Numbered from the stretch's first letter, positions 44,763 through 53,860 are shown. The stretch: DNA of 64,000 bases from Prolixibacteraceae bacterium UBA1413 (GCA_002304925.1 DBPT01000029.1:1-64000); one strand, 5' to 3'. Numbers and translations: made by a program. Notes: generated by a model not told the origin, from the letters alone.

Positions 44763-46037
44763 ATGCTGACATTGCGAACCATCCAGGAGAATCCGCAGGA
44801 AGTGATTGAAAAGCTGGCCAAAAAGAAATTCGATGCCCGGGAGATTGTAAATTCCATCATCGGATTTACGGAGGCCAAAAATCAGACCCAGATGCAGGCC
44901 GATCGTGCCAAAGCCGAATTGAATGCGCTTTCAAGAGAGATCGGGCAACTGATGCGCCAAGGAGATGCTTCAGGTACACAGCAGGCCAGAGAACGGACCG
45001 CTGAATTGAAAGAATCGATCAGGGAGCTCGATCTTGTTTTTGCCGACCTGGATGTAAAAATCAGGGAGTTGCTGGTTTTGCTCCCCAACACCCCTCATGT
45101 TTCAGTCCCGGAGGGCAATTCTGCCGAAGATAACGAGGTGGTCCGCTCAGGAGGATCATTCCCTGTCCTGGATGAGAACGCCCTTCCCCACTGGGAGCTT
45201 GCCAGCCGCTACAACCTCATTGACTTTGAGCTGGGTGTAAAACTTACCGGGGCAGGTTTTCCTGTCTACCGGGGGAAAGGAGCCCGGTTACAGCGGGCGT
45301 TGATCAATTTCTTCCTGGATCAGGCCCGCCAGAACGGGTATGAAGAGATACAGCCCCCCCTGATGGTCAATGAAGCTTCCGGTTTTGGCACCGGACAGCT
45401 CCCCGATAAGGAGGGTCAGATGTACCATGTTACCGCTGACAATTTTTACATGATCCCCACTGCTGAAGTTCCTGTCACCAACATATACAGGGATGTAATC
45501 CTTGAGAACAGGGATTTCCCGGTGAAGAACTGCGCTTATAGCGCCTGTTTCCGCCGCGAAGCCGGCTCTTACGGAAAGGATGTTCGCGGCCTCAACCGCC
45601 TGCATCAGTTTGACAAGGTGGAGATTGTCAGGATTGCCCATCCCGATACCTCCTACGAAGTCTTGGAAGAGATGGTCAACTATGTGGAATCCCTGGTCCA
45701 AAAACTGGAATTACCCTACCGGATCGTCAAACTCTGCGGCGGTGACATGGGATTCACATCTGCTCTTACCTACGATTTTGAAGTGTGGTCAGGAGCCCAG
45801 GAAAAATGGCTTGAAGTAAGTTCCGTCAGCAATTTCGAATCCTTCCAGGCCAACCGCCTGAAACTGCGATTCCGCGAAGAAGCCGGGAAAAAGCCGCAAC
45901 TGGCCCATACTCTCAACGGAAGCGCCCTGGCGCTCCCCCGCATTGTGGCCGCCCTGCTGGAAAACAACCAGACGCCCGAAGGAATCCGCATTCCCCGCGC
46001 CCTGGTCCCCTTCTGCGGCTTCGACATGATCCCCTGA
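44763..46037 (+). CDS. serS: Seryl-tRNA synthetase
   Basis: A 424-residue class II synthetase. The N-terminal helical arm (about 1-105, TIQENPQEVIEKLAKKK and a long Gln/Glu/Arg-rich coiled coil) recognises tRNA-Ser. Class II motif 2 is ACFRREAGSYGKDVRGLNRLHQF, and motif 3 is NGSALALPRIVAALLENNQTPEG. The upstream ATG at 44724 would add 13 residues across the promoter and is rejected. The length is normal. Confidence 0.97.
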   Translation: MLTLRTIQENPQEVIEKLAKKKFDAREIVNSIIGFTEAKNQTQMQADRAKAELNALSREIGQLMRQGDASGTQQARERTAELKESIRELDLVFADLDVKIRELLVLLPNTPHVSVPEGNSAEDNEVVRSGGSFPVLDENALPHWELASRYNLIDFELGVKLTGAGFPVYRGKGARLQRALINFFLDQARQNGYEEIQPPLMVNEASGFGTGQLPDKEGQMYHVTADNFYMIPTAEVPVTNIYRDVILENRDFPVKNCAYSACFRREAGSYGKDVRGLNRLHQFDKVEIVRIAHPDTSYEVLEEMVNYVESLVQKLELPYRIVKLCGGDMGFTSALTYDFEVWSGAQEKWLEVSSVSNFESFQANRLKLRFREEAGKKPQLAHTLNGSALALPRIVAALLENNQTPEGIRIPRALVPFCGFDMIP

Positions 46038-46059
46038 TATTCTGATATTCCGGTCTTCC

Positions 46060-46728
46060 TTAGTAGGTTTTGTTGAACTGCGCTTTCAGCACCTCCTTGA
46101 CCTCCTCCATGTCAACCCTCCGGCCCAGTTCCTGCTGAAGGGAGGTCACCGTCACGGCACTGAAACCACAGGGATTGATATAGCTGAAATAGCGCAGATC
46201 GGTGTTTATATTAAGCGCAAAACCATGCATGGTCACAAACCGGCTCACCCGAACCCCGATGGCGCAAATCTTCCGGGCCCGGACCGGATGGTCGGCCTCG
46301 AGCCATACCCCTGTCGCACCCTCTTTCCTCCCCCCCACAATGCCGAACTGCGCTAGCGTTCCGATAATGGCCTCCTCCATCTTTTCAATGAACTCCCTGA
46401 TCCCCAAATGATGATACTCCAGGTCGAGGATGGGATATCCCACCAACTGCCCCGGCCCGTGATAAGTGATATCCCCGCCCCGGTTAATCCGGTAATAGGT
46501 GGCTCCGATCTTCTCCAGAAAATCTTTCCTGATCAGCAAATTGTGCTCATCCCCGCTCTTCCCGAGCGTATACACATGCGGATGCTCAACCAGCAAAAAA
46601 TGATTGATGGCAACAGGGTTCCCCGCAGACCGCTTCCCGGCAGCAACCACTGCATGCAAATCCTCCTGCAAATCCCAGCACTCCTTGTAATCGATAAGCC
46701 CCTTGTCCGTAAAGTTAAACGCAGCCAT
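46060..46728 (-). CDS. lipB: Octanoyl-[acyl-carrier-protein]-protein N-octanoyltransferase
   Basis: A 222-residue lipoate-synthesis enzyme that moves an octanoyl group from ACP to the lipoyl domains of 2-oxoacid dehydrogenases and similar proteins. It shows the family blocks INRGGDITYHGPGQLVGYPI, KICAIGVRVSRFVTMHGFALN and INPCGFSAVTVTS, with the catalytic Cys187. The conserved Lys in KICAIG is present. It converges with serS with a gap of 22 nt and no obvious terminator between them. Confidence 0.95.
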   Translation of the reverse strand: MAAFNFTDKGLIDYKECWDLQEDLHAVVAAGKRSAGNPVAINHFLLVEHPHVYTLGKSGDEHNLLIRKDFLEKIGATYYRINRGGDITYHGPGQLVGYPILDLEYHHLGIREFIEKMEEAIIGTLAQFGIVGGRKEGATGVWLEADHPVRARKICAIGVRVSRFVTMHGFALNINTDLRYFSYINPCGFSAVTVTSLQQELGRRVDMEEVKEVLKAQFNKTY

Positions 46729-46781
46729 ATTCCTTGTAGTTAATATCCAATATTAAAGGTTTCTGCGGATATGACCAAAAT

Positions 46782-46795
46782 GTTTACCGGTAAAC
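46782..46795. promoter_or_regulatory. Perfect 14-bp palindrome, operator-like
   Basis: GTTTACCGGTAAAC is a perfect palindrome with a central CCGG, similar in form to LacI-family operators. A near copy (GTTTATCGGTAAAT) lies at 46872-46885. Both stand in the 238-nt gap between divergent lipB and the efflux operon. Confidence 0.5.
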
Positions 46796-46871
46796 GCTCT
46801 TATCCTCAAACCAGGTTACTGTCGTGACGATAAACCTGTCAAAAAGTTTCATTCACGGGTTATTTCCTGCT

Positions 46872-46885
46872 GTTTATCGGTAAAT
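46872..46885. promoter_or_regulatory. Second operator-like site (12 of 14 match)
   Basis: GTTTATCGGTAAAT differs from the palindrome at 46782 at two positions and is 90 bases from it, a spacing that could allow looping between two bound dimers. It is 82 bases before the start of the ABC-ATPase gene. Confidence 0.4.
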
Positions 46886-46966
46886 ATGGTGTAAAACCAT
46901 CCTCACTGCAACAAATTTGATGCTGAAAACAGAAAACAGAAAACAGAACTTTCATATTTACAGGCC

Positions 46967-47698
46967 ATGATCGTACTAAACAACCTGCACAAGTCGTATG
47001 TTACCGGCAACAACTCCCTGCATGTTCTCAAGGGGATTGACCTTGAGATTCATGCCGGTGAGTTTGTGTCGGTCATGGGATCCTCGGGATCGGGGAAATC
47101 CACCTTGTTGAACATCCTGGGAATTCTCGACGATTATGACGAAGGAGACTATTTCCTTGACGGAAAGAAAATCAAGGGATTGAATGAGACCCGGGCAGCA
47201 ATTACCCGGAACCAGATGATTGGTTTTGTGTTCCAGTCCTTTAACCTGATCTCATTCAAGAATGCCTTGGAAAACGTGGCACTTCCCCTTTATTACCAAA
47301 AGGTCAGCCGCCGGAAGCGCAACGTGATCGCCATGGAGTATCTTGACCGGTTCGGACTGAAAGATTGGGCGGACCATCTTCCTGCGGAATTATCGGGTGG
47401 CCAGAAGCAGCGGGTGGCCATTGCCCGCGCGATGATTTCCAAACCCCAGGTGATCCTTGCCGACGAACCCACCGGCGCCCTTGATACCGCCACATCTTTT
47501 GAAGTAATGCAAATCCTCAAAGAGGTGAATGACCAGGGCATCACAGTCATCATTGTGACCCACGAACACGATATCGCCGCCATGACCAGCAAGATCATCC
47601 GGATGAAGGACGGAATCATTGGCGAAACCATCATTAACGGTGACCTGAAGATGTACAGGGAAATTATCAGAAGCGAAAACACTTTTAGTTATGTTTGA
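46967..47698 (+). CDS. MacB-type ABC transporter ATP-binding protein
   Basis: A 243-residue ATPase of the LolD/MacB group. Walker A GSSGSGKST is at residues 38-46. The Q-loop is QSFNLI, the signature motif LSGGQKQRVAIARAM, and Walker B VILADEPTGALD, with the switch His in IIVTHEHD. It powers the two FtsX-like permeases encoded next; its last 8 bases overlap the first of them. The operon continues with an adaptor and a TolC-like gene, so it would drive a tripartite mechanotransmission efflux pump for a peptide, toxin or lipid-like substrate. Confidence 0.94.
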   Translation: MIVLNNLHKSYVTGNNSLHVLKGIDLEIHAGEFVSVMGSSGSGKSTLLNILGILDDYDEGDYFLDGKKIKGLNETRAAITRNQMIGFVFQSFNLISFKNALENVALPLYYQKVSRRKRNVIAMEYLDRFGLKDWADHLPAELSGGQKQRVAIARAMISKPQVILADEPTGALDTATSFEVMQILKEVNDQGITVIIVTHEHDIAAMTSKIIRMKDGIIGETIINGDLKMYREIIRSENTFSYV

Positions 47699-48947
47699 CG
47701 TAGATATCTGGCAGGAGATTATCAGTACCATCAGGAAGAACAAACTGCGTACTTTCCTGACAGGCTTCTCGGTAGCCTGGGGAATTTTTATGCTGATGGT
47801 CCTGCTGGGCTCGGGCAACGGACTGCAAAACGGCGTCAGGGAGGAATTCGCAGACAATGCCGTGAACATCATGTGGATGTGGACCGGCAAGACTTCACTT
47901 CCTTACAACGGATTGAAAGAGGGAAGGGAAATCCGTTTCACCAATGAGGATTACGATTTTCTGACCATCCGGGCCGAAGATATCGACCAGGTTTCCAGCC
48001 GCTTTTACCTTCGGGGAGACATCACCTATTCGTACGGCAAGGAGTATGGTTCTTTCTCCACCAGCACCTGTCATCCCTCCCTGCTTGACATAGAAAAAAT
48101 CAAACTTACGCAGGGAAGGTTTATCAATGACCTTGACATTAAGGAATTACGCAAGGTGATCGTCATCGGGGATGAAATCCGAAAGGCACTTTTCAAGGAG
48201 GAGGATCCCATGGGAAAATATATCAAGGTGGGATCGGTTCCTTTCAAAGTCATCGGTATTACCCTTGATCCCGGCACAGATCGGAACCGCCAGGCCTATA
48301 TGCCTTTCACCACGGCACAGCGGCTTTTCGCAGGCGGAAACCGGGTCCACAATTTCACGGTGACCACCCGGATGGTCTCATCAGTCAAAGAAGCCGAAGC
48401 CATTGACCAGCATGTCAGGGAACAAATGGCCCGGCGCCATGATTTTGACCCGGAAGACAATAGCGCCATGGGTTCTTACAATATGCTCACCGATTACATC
48501 CGGACCATGAAGATTTTTCAGGCCATCAGGTTGTTTGTCTGGATCATCGGCATCGGCACCCTGATCGCCGGTATTGTGGGAGTGAGCAACATCATGCTGA
48601 TCCTGGTAAAAGAGCGTACCCGCGAAATCGGCATCCGCAAATCACTGGGCGCCAGTCCGGCTTCGGTGATCCGCCTTGTCCTTCTCGAATCGGTACTGAT
48701 CACTACCGTGGCAGGATACCTGGGGCTGGTGACGGGTGTTGGATTGATGGAAGCCGTGAATTTCGGGCTGGAACAGATGATGGCAGGAGGCGGGGGAGAA
48801 CAGATCTTCTTCCGCAACCCCACCGTCAATTTCTCCACCGCACTCACAGCCACGGCCATCCTGATTGTTTCCGGAGCCCTGGCCGGCTATATCCCCGCCC
48901 GGAATGCCGCCAATGTAAAACCCATCGAAGCCCTCCGGGATGAATAA
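47691..48947 (+). CDS. FtsX-like (MacB) ABC permease, first copy
   Basis: A 418-residue membrane protein: TM1 (about 20-42, FLTGFSVAWGIFMLMVLLGSG), a large periplasmic MacB_PCD domain (about 43-280), then three C-terminal TMs of the FtsX domain (LFVWIIGIGTLIAGIVGVSNIMLILV, LLESVLITTVAGYLGLVTG, and near ALTATAILIVSGALAGYIPA). The short cytoplasmic loop KERTREIGIRKSLGA is the family signature. It overlaps the ATPase gene by 8 nt and is followed by a hexamer-repeat spacer and a homologous permease, with which it probably forms a heterodimer. Confidence 0.93.
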   Translation: MFDVDIWQEIISTIRKNKLRTFLTGFSVAWGIFMLMVLLGSGNGLQNGVREEFADNAVNIMWMWTGKTSLPYNGLKEGREIRFTNEDYDFLTIRAEDIDQVSSRFYLRGDITYSYGKEYGSFSTSTCHPSLLDIEKIKLTQGRFINDLDIKELRKVIVIGDEIRKALFKEEDPMGKYIKVGSVPFKVIGITLDPGTDRNRQAYMPFTTAQRLFAGGNRVHNFTVTTRMVSSVKEAEAIDQHVREQMARRHDFDPEDNSAMGSYNMLTDYIRTMKIFQAIRLFVWIIGIGTLIAGIVGVSNIMLILVKERTREIGIRKSLGASPASVIRLVLLESVLITTVAGYLGLVTGVGLMEAVNFGLEQMMAGGGGEQIFFRNPTVNFSTALTATAILIVSGALAGYIPARNAANVKPIEALRDE

Positions 48948-48950
48948 CAC

Positions 48951-48976
48951 TAAGGTTGAGGCTAAGGTTAAGGATT
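48951..48976 (+). repeat. AAGGTT/GAGGTT hexamer tract 1
   Basis: Reads TAAGGTTGAGGCTAAGGTTA then AGGATT, a run of 6-nt units just after the first permease gene. Similar tracts follow at 50283 and 51429. Confidence 0.6.
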
Positions 48977-49009
48977 ACGCTGAAATTCTATTATTCTAAA
49001 ATTTAAAAG

Positions 49010-50278
49010 ATGTTTGACCTGGATCGCTGGAAAGAAATCGGACATGCCCTGTCGATGAACAAGGTGCGCAGCCTGCTGACCGCCTTCGGGGTGTTCTGGG
49101 GGATCTTCATGCTCATTGTCATGGCCGGGGCAGGAAACGGACTGACCAACGGACTGATGGAAGGAGTGGCCAGATTTGCCACCAACTCAGCCCTGGTATG
49201 GACCAACCGGACCAGTGAACCCTACAAGGGATACACACGAGGAAGGTTCTGGAATATGGATTCCGAAGATATTAAGATCATCAGGACCCGGGTTCCAGAA
49301 TTAGAGATCCTGACGCCCAAGAATTTCGGTTCCGATGACAACAACGGCCCCAACACCATCAGGGGAATCCGCAACGGTTCTTTCAACATCAAGGGAGATT
49401 ACCCCGATTATGTGAAAATCGACCCGGTTACCATCGTATATGGCCGCTGGATCAATGAAATAGACATCCGGGAAAAACGGAAAGTATGCGTCATCGGAAA
49501 CAAGGTGTATGATACCATGTTTGACCCCGGCGAGAATCCTTTGGGGGAGTACCTGAAAATTTCGGGAGTCTATTACCAGGTGGTCGGGGTGATCAAACCC
49601 GAAACCCGCATCAACATCAACGGCCGTACCGAGGAATCTGTCAGCATTCCTTTCACCACGATGCAACAGACCTATAACATGGGAAATCAGGTTCACGTTC
49701 TCGCTTTCACGTCCAAGCCCGGCGTACCTGTCAGCGTTGCCGAAGAGAAAATAAAGAGCATCATCCGTCAGCGTCATGCCATATCTCCCACCGACGTTCA
49801 GGCCATCAGCAGCGTTAATATAGAAAAACAATTTTTACAAATTAGGGGGCTCTTTTTCGGGATCAACATCCTCACCTGGATTGTGGGTATCGGCACCCTG
49901 ATGGCGGGGGTAATCGGGGTAAGCAACATCATGCTGGTGATCGTGAAGGAACGCACCCGGGAAATCGGGGTACAACGGGCACTGGGAGCACGGCCGGCAA
50001 CCATCATCACTCAGGTCATGCTCGAAAGCGTGGCCCTGACGACAGTCGCCGGTTATATCGGGCTTTCACTGGGGGTCGGACTTCTGGAACTCATCAACAG
50101 GATTCTGGAAAGCCAGTCCCGTAACGAAGAGGAGATCTTCTTCCGCCACCCCGAAATCACCATTTCCGTCGCTCTGGCGGCTTTGGCAGTCCTGATCGTC
50201 GCGGGATTATTCGCAGGATCGATCCCTGCCAAAAGAGCCATTCAAATCAAACCCATCGAGGCGCTGAGGGAGGAGTAA
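49010..50278 (+). CDS. FtsX-like (MacB) ABC permease, second copy
   Basis: A 422-residue homologue of the preceding permease with the same layout: TM1 (LLTAFGVFWGIFMLIVMAGAG), a periplasmic domain, and the C-terminal TM group with ILTWIVGIGTLMAGVIGVSN and VKERTREIGVQRALGARPATII. The two proteins are alike at both ends but differ in the periplasmic domain (this one has NRTSEPYKGYTRGRFWN), as expected for a heterodimeric transporter. It lies 62 nt after the first copy. Confidence 0.92.
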   Translation: MFDLDRWKEIGHALSMNKVRSLLTAFGVFWGIFMLIVMAGAGNGLTNGLMEGVARFATNSALVWTNRTSEPYKGYTRGRFWNMDSEDIKIIRTRVPELEILTPKNFGSDDNNGPNTIRGIRNGSFNIKGDYPDYVKIDPVTIVYGRWINEIDIREKRKVCVIGNKVYDTMFDPGENPLGEYLKISGVYYQVVGVIKPETRININGRTEESVSIPFTTMQQTYNMGNQVHVLAFTSKPGVPVSVAEEKIKSIIRQRHAISPTDVQAISSVNIEKQFLQIRGLFFGINILTWIVGIGTLMAGVIGVSNIMLVIVKERTREIGVQRALGARPATIITQVMLESVALTTVAGYIGLSLGVGLLELINRILESQSRNEEEIFFRHPEITISVALAALAVLIVAGLFAGSIPAKRAIQIKPIEALREE

Positions 50279-50282
50279 AAAA

Positions 50283-50306
50283 ACTAAGGTTGAGGTTAAG
50301 ATTAAC
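50283..50306 (+). repeat. AAGGTT/GAGGTT hexamer tract 2
   Basis: CTAAGGTTGAGGTTAAGATT, the same hexamer pattern as 48951, directly after the stop of the second permease. Confidence 0.6.
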
Positions 50307-50324
50307 ACATAATTATTGAAAGTC

Positions 50325-51431
50325 ATGAAGAAGATTTTTAAAATTGCCGGTTTTGTGTTGCTGGGTCTTGTATTCATCGGGACACTGGGATTTCTCTACA
50401 AGAAATCGCAACCGGAGTCTGAGATTTACGATGTGAAAAATCCGGAGGTCACCACGATTGTCAAAAAGACCGTAGCCACCGGATCGATAGAACCCCGGAA
50501 GGAAATTGAGGTCAAGCCCCAGGTTTCCGGAATTGTCGAAGAGTTGTATGTCGAAGCGGGGACCATGGTTCGGAAAGGGGACGTACTGGCCCGGGTTAAC
50601 ATAATTCCCGACATGATCAACCTCAACAATGCGGAGTCGCGGATGAACCGCGCCAGAATGAATTATGAGGATGCCAAAATAAATTACGACCGTCAGACTA
50701 CCCTTTTTGAGAAGGAGGTGATCCCCCGCGAGGAGTACCAGCGGGCGCAGCTGAGTTTTAACGCAGCACGGGAGGAGATCGATGCCGCCCAGAACAACCT
50801 CGACCTGATCCGCAAGGGGGTGACACGCAGTTCGGCGAAAACTACCAATACGCTGATCAGGTCCACCATCGACGGGATGGTCCTTGATGTGCCGGTGAAA
50901 GAAGGATTCTCGGTGATCCAGGCCAATACCTTCAATGCCGGGACGACCATTGCTGTGGTGGCCGATATGAAAGACATGATATTTATCGGGAAGGTGGATG
51001 AAACCGAAGTAGGCAAGATCAGGGAAGGCATGCACATTGAGCTAACCATCGGGGCCATTGATGATGAAACCTTTGATGCCGTCCTGAAATACATCGCCCC
51101 TAAGGGGAAAATTGAAAACGGCGCAATTCAGTTTGAAATCAAAGCCGACCTGTTACTGAAAGAAAACCAGTTTATCCGTTCGGGATACAGCGCCAATGCC
51201 AACATCGTACTGGACCGTCGCGACAGTGTGCTGACCATTCCCGAAGCCACGATTAAATTCCAAAATGACTCCGCGTATGTGGAAGTGGAAACCGAAACCC
51301 AGAAATTTGAAAAACGTTTTGTAAAAACCGGGCTTTCCGACGGTATCAACATAGAGATTACGGAAGGACTGGCAAAAGCCGACAAGGTCAGGGGAGAAAA
51401 GATCGATCCAAAGGCACACAAACAAAGCTGA
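50325..51431 (+). CDS. MacA/HlyD-like periplasmic adaptor of the efflux pump
   Basis: A 368-residue membrane-fusion protein. An N-terminal membrane anchor (IAGFVLLGLVFIGTLGFLY) precedes the barrel-sandwich lipoyl-like half GSIEPRKEIEVKPQVSGIVEELYVEAGTMVRKGDVLARVN. An alpha-helical hairpin (about 90-165) follows, then the second lipoyl half (TTNTLIRSTIDGMVLDVPVKEG) and beta-barrel/MP domains. It would join the MacB-like complex to the TolC-like channel. The TTG at 50316 is a possible alternative start; the ATG at 50325 (MKKIFKIAG) is better. Its stop codon lies inside hexamer tract 3. Confidence 0.92.
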   Translation: MKKIFKIAGFVLLGLVFIGTLGFLYKKSQPESEIYDVKNPEVTTIVKKTVATGSIEPRKEIEVKPQVSGIVEELYVEAGTMVRKGDVLARVNIIPDMINLNNAESRMNRARMNYEDAKINYDRQTTLFEKEVIPREEYQRAQLSFNAAREEIDAAQNNLDLIRKGVTRSSAKTTNTLIRSTIDGMVLDVPVKEGFSVIQANTFNAGTTIAVVADMKDMIFIGKVDETEVGKIREGMHIELTIGAIDDETFDAVLKYIAPKGKIENGAIQFEIKADLLLKENQFIRSGYSANANIVLDRRDSVLTIPEATIKFQNDSAYVEVETETQKFEKRFVKTGLSDGINIEITEGLAKADKVRGEKIDPKAHKQS

Positions 51432-51456
51432 GGTTGAGGTTAAGGTTAAGATTAAG
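51429..51456 (+). repeat. AAGGTT/GAGGTT hexamer tract 3
   Basis: TGAGGTTGAGGTTAAGGTTA continues AGATTAAG; it begins with the stop codon of the adaptor gene. It is the third such tract in the operon. Confidence 0.6.
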
Positions 51457-51495
51457 AGAGCGGATTTCACCATAGTAACTAAATATTTTAAACAG

Positions 51496-52851
51496 ATGAA
51501 ACAGTGGATCACGACCGGGGTGCTGGTATTGCTGATGGTATCCGTCGGTACGGTTTTCGGGCAGGAGACCTGGACATTGCAGCAGTGCATCGACTATGCG
51601 CTGGAGAATAATATTCAGATCAGGCAACAGGATCTGACGGTGAACTACCAGCAGAACCTGCTGAGTCAGGCAAAAAACGACCGTTTTCCCAATCTGAACG
51701 GTCAGGTGGGCAACAATTACAATTTCGGCCGGTCACTCACCTATGAAAACCTGTATGAAAACAGCAACTCGACAAGTTTGTCAGGTTATCTGGGAACCGA
51801 CGTAACCCTGTGGAACGGCTTTCAGCTGCAAAACATCATCCGTCAGCGGGATCTTGACCTGCAGGCATCCATAGAGGATCTGAAAAAAGCCAAGGATGAC
51901 CTGATTCTCAATCTGGCCGCCTTATATCTGGAAATCTTGTTTGCCGAAGAACTTGTGGCAATCGACGAAAGCCAGATTGATGTTACCCGTCAGCAAATCG
52001 AGAGGACCCAAAAACTCGTGGAAGCCGGGAGCCTGGCAAAGGGAGCCCTGCTGGAGGTGGAAGCCCAGCTGGCCAGGGAAGAACTTCAGCTTGTCAATGA
52101 CCGGAACCGGGTACAACTGGCGTATCTCAACATCTTCCAGCTTCTTGAACTACCCCTCTCCAGGTCATTCAAGATCGCCAAACCTGAACTACCCGATCTC
52201 CATACAGGCACGCTGAATTTTAACTCGCTGACGATCTTCAACAATGCCGTACTCACCCGCCCTGAAATAAGGGCTGCGCAGCTGAGGGTGGAGAGTGCCC
52301 AACGGCAACTCGACCAGGCAAAGGGCGCCCGGTGGCCGAAACTCAGCTTTGGCGCCAATTATTACAACAATTACAACGACAACTATATGAGAATCGCGGA
52401 AAACAATCCCCTCAAAAAAGAGGTGATCCCCTTTTCCGACCAGATGAAAAACAACCAGCGCTATGGTTTCGGATTCACAATGAACATACCGCTGTTTAAC
52501 AAGTTCCAAGTGCAGAATGCAATCGCCAATTCCGAATTACAAATCGCCGATTACAAATACAGGCTGCAGAATTCACAGAACCTCCTCCAGAAAGAGATTG
52601 AGCAAGCCTATACCAATGCCCTGGCTGCCCTGAACAAATATCTGTCGGGCGAAAAGGCGGTGAGTTCCAGTGCGGAAGCTTTCCGCTATGCCGAGGAGAA
52701 ATACAGTGTGGGGTTGGTCACCACCGTAGAATACAACCAGATCAAGAACAACCTCACCATGGCGCAGTCGCAGCTTGCCCAGGCAAGGTACGATTACATC
52801 TTCCGTACTAAAATTCTTGATTTTTACAACGGAATCCCCATCAGGCTGTAA
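51496..52851 (+). CDS. TolC-family outer-membrane efflux protein
   Basis: A 451-residue OEP-type channel. The signal peptide ends at VFGQ; the mature protein begins TWTLQQCIDYALENNIQIRQQ, the standard TolC repeat opening. Long heptad-rich helices carry paired repeats (about 60-220 and 260-440; RQRDLDLQASIEDLKKAKDD and LAREELQLVNDRNRVQ in the first half, TPVEYNQ-like TTVEYNQIKNNLTMAQSQLA in the second). It gives the exit duct for the MacAB-like complex encoded just upstream and is the last gene of the operon. No hairpin terminator was seen. Confidence 0.93.
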   Translation: MKQWITTGVLVLLMVSVGTVFGQETWTLQQCIDYALENNIQIRQQDLTVNYQQNLLSQAKNDRFPNLNGQVGNNYNFGRSLTYENLYENSNSTSLSGYLGTDVTLWNGFQLQNIIRQRDLDLQASIEDLKKAKDDLILNLAALYLEILFAEELVAIDESQIDVTRQQIERTQKLVEAGSLAKGALLEVEAQLAREELQLVNDRNRVQLAYLNIFQLLELPLSRSFKIAKPELPDLHTGTLNFNSLTIFNNAVLTRPEIRAAQLRVESAQRQLDQAKGARWPKLSFGANYYNNYNDNYMRIAENNPLKKEVIPFSDQMKNNQRYGFGFTMNIPLFNKFQVQNAIANSELQIADYKYRLQNSQNLLQKEIEQAYTNALAALNKYLSGEKAVSSSAEAFRYAEEKYSVGLVTTVEYNQIKNNLTMAQSQLAQARYDYIFRTKILDFYNGIPIRL

Positions 52852-52944
52852 AATGGCGGGTGACGACAATGGGGCTGTCTTCCAGGCCTATGAGCCCGGT
52901 TTTCACACCAGGCAACCCTTCAGGGATTGAAAAAACGCCGGAGG

Positions 52945-53427
52945 CTACTCCTTTTTCTTTTTCAATTCCTTCAACACCTCCTCCATAACCTTAACGGCTG
53001 AGTCCCCGATTTCCCGGGCCCCCTTTTTGATTCCTTCCAGGTCCTCATCCAGGTTCTCGTCCAGATATCTCTTGACCTCTTCACTAAGTTTGTCAACATC
53101 CTTCTTCAGGTTTTTATTGATGATCCGGCCCAGGAAGGAGGCGCCTTTGGCAGTCAGGTATCTCCCCTTCAGGAGGGTGACCTCCATTCTTTCTTCCAGG
53201 GTGAGTTCATCGCGGAACTTGTCGTAAAATTCATCCGTATAGCGGCTGAACTTTTTATTCGCCCAACGCCAGTCGCTGCGGGAAAATTTCTCACCGTTTT
53301 TTTCCACATCCTGCACGAATCGTTCAAAACCTCTCAGGTAATCCTCCTTGGTGGTGGGAACCAGGCAGGAGGTGGCCGTAAAAACCAACAAGGCGATAAA
53401 AAGTGATCTGATGGCAAGCGGTCTCAT
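52945..53427 (-). CDS. Small coiled-coil lipoprotein of unknown function
   Basis: A 160-residue lipoprotein (lipobox T-S-C at Cys21, from the ATG at 53427). The mature part is highly charged and alpha-helical, with Lys/Glu-rich segments (DVDKLSEEVKRYLDENLDED, ending ELKKKKE). It resembles small Bacteroidota lipoproteins of the DUF6565 sort, but I am not sure of the family. The frame is open to 53478; that extension is charged and unlike a signal peptide, so the ATG at 53427 is used. A TTTG-N18-TATATTTG promoter lies 100 nt upstream. Confidence 0.72.
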   Translation of the reverse strand: MRPLAIRSLFIALLVFTATSCLVPTTKEDYLRGFERFVQDVEKNGEKFSRSDWRWANKKFSRYTDEFYDKFRDELTLEERMEVTLLKGRYLTAKGASFLGRIINKNLKKDVDKLSEEVKRYLDENLDEDLEGIKKGAREIGDSAVKVMEEVLKELKKKKE

Positions 53428-53526
53428 TGTTTTTAACTTATTAACGTGAGTTCGATATAAGAATTTTGTTTTACGCATTCGTTATCAATATTTTAATTTT
53501 GATTTTGTTGATAACTACTTGATAAT

Positions 53527-53556
53527 CAAATATATAACGAAAAAGATTTTTCCAAA
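53527..53556 (-). promoter_or_regulatory. Possible promoter TTTG-N18-TATATTTG
   Basis: On the minus strand TATATTTG (53534-53527) matches the -7 consensus and TTTG (53556-53553) lies 18 bases upstream. It would give the lipoprotein gene a leader of about 95 nt. The region is very AT-rich, so chance is possible. Confidence 0.45.
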
Positions 53557-53590
53557 ATCAGTTTCACCATAAACATAAAATGAAGAATCC

Positions 53591-53860
53591 ATGAAAAATT
53601 ATGAAAACAAATTTATCGAAATTTTCTGTCATATTGATGATTTTAATAAGGTATTTATCAACGAGTTAAAAACAGGACAACTTACTGAAGGTGAACTACT
53701 ACTTGTTGCCTGTTTGCAAGAACATGAAGAGTTGATTTCCGGGCGGAAAAGGACAGCACCTGCATTCCCCGGGGAGGATTCGGGTTACTCTTCGGTAATT
53801 TGTTTCCGAAGGCGGGTAAAGAGGGATCCCCCCTGTTCTGTTTCCTGTGTTGCCTGGTAA
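53591..53860 (+). pseudogene. Possible N-terminal fragment of an IS982-like transposase
   Basis: The first 50 or so codons (FIEIFCHIDDFNKVFINELK, LTEGELLLVACLQEHEE) resemble the start of IS982-family transposases, which open with an I-F-x-x-x-D-D-F pattern. From about 53740 the frame runs antisense to the YihY gene and is meaningless. The fragment is AT-rich compared with its neighbours. No inverted repeats or other transposase part remain. The assignment rests on a short motif. Confidence 0.4.

Noticed and set aside
47691..50278. The two adjacent FtsX-like genes as a recent duplication
   Set aside because: They match only in the membrane and loop motifs; the periplasmic domains differ widely, so they are old paralogues as usual for heterodimeric MacB systems.
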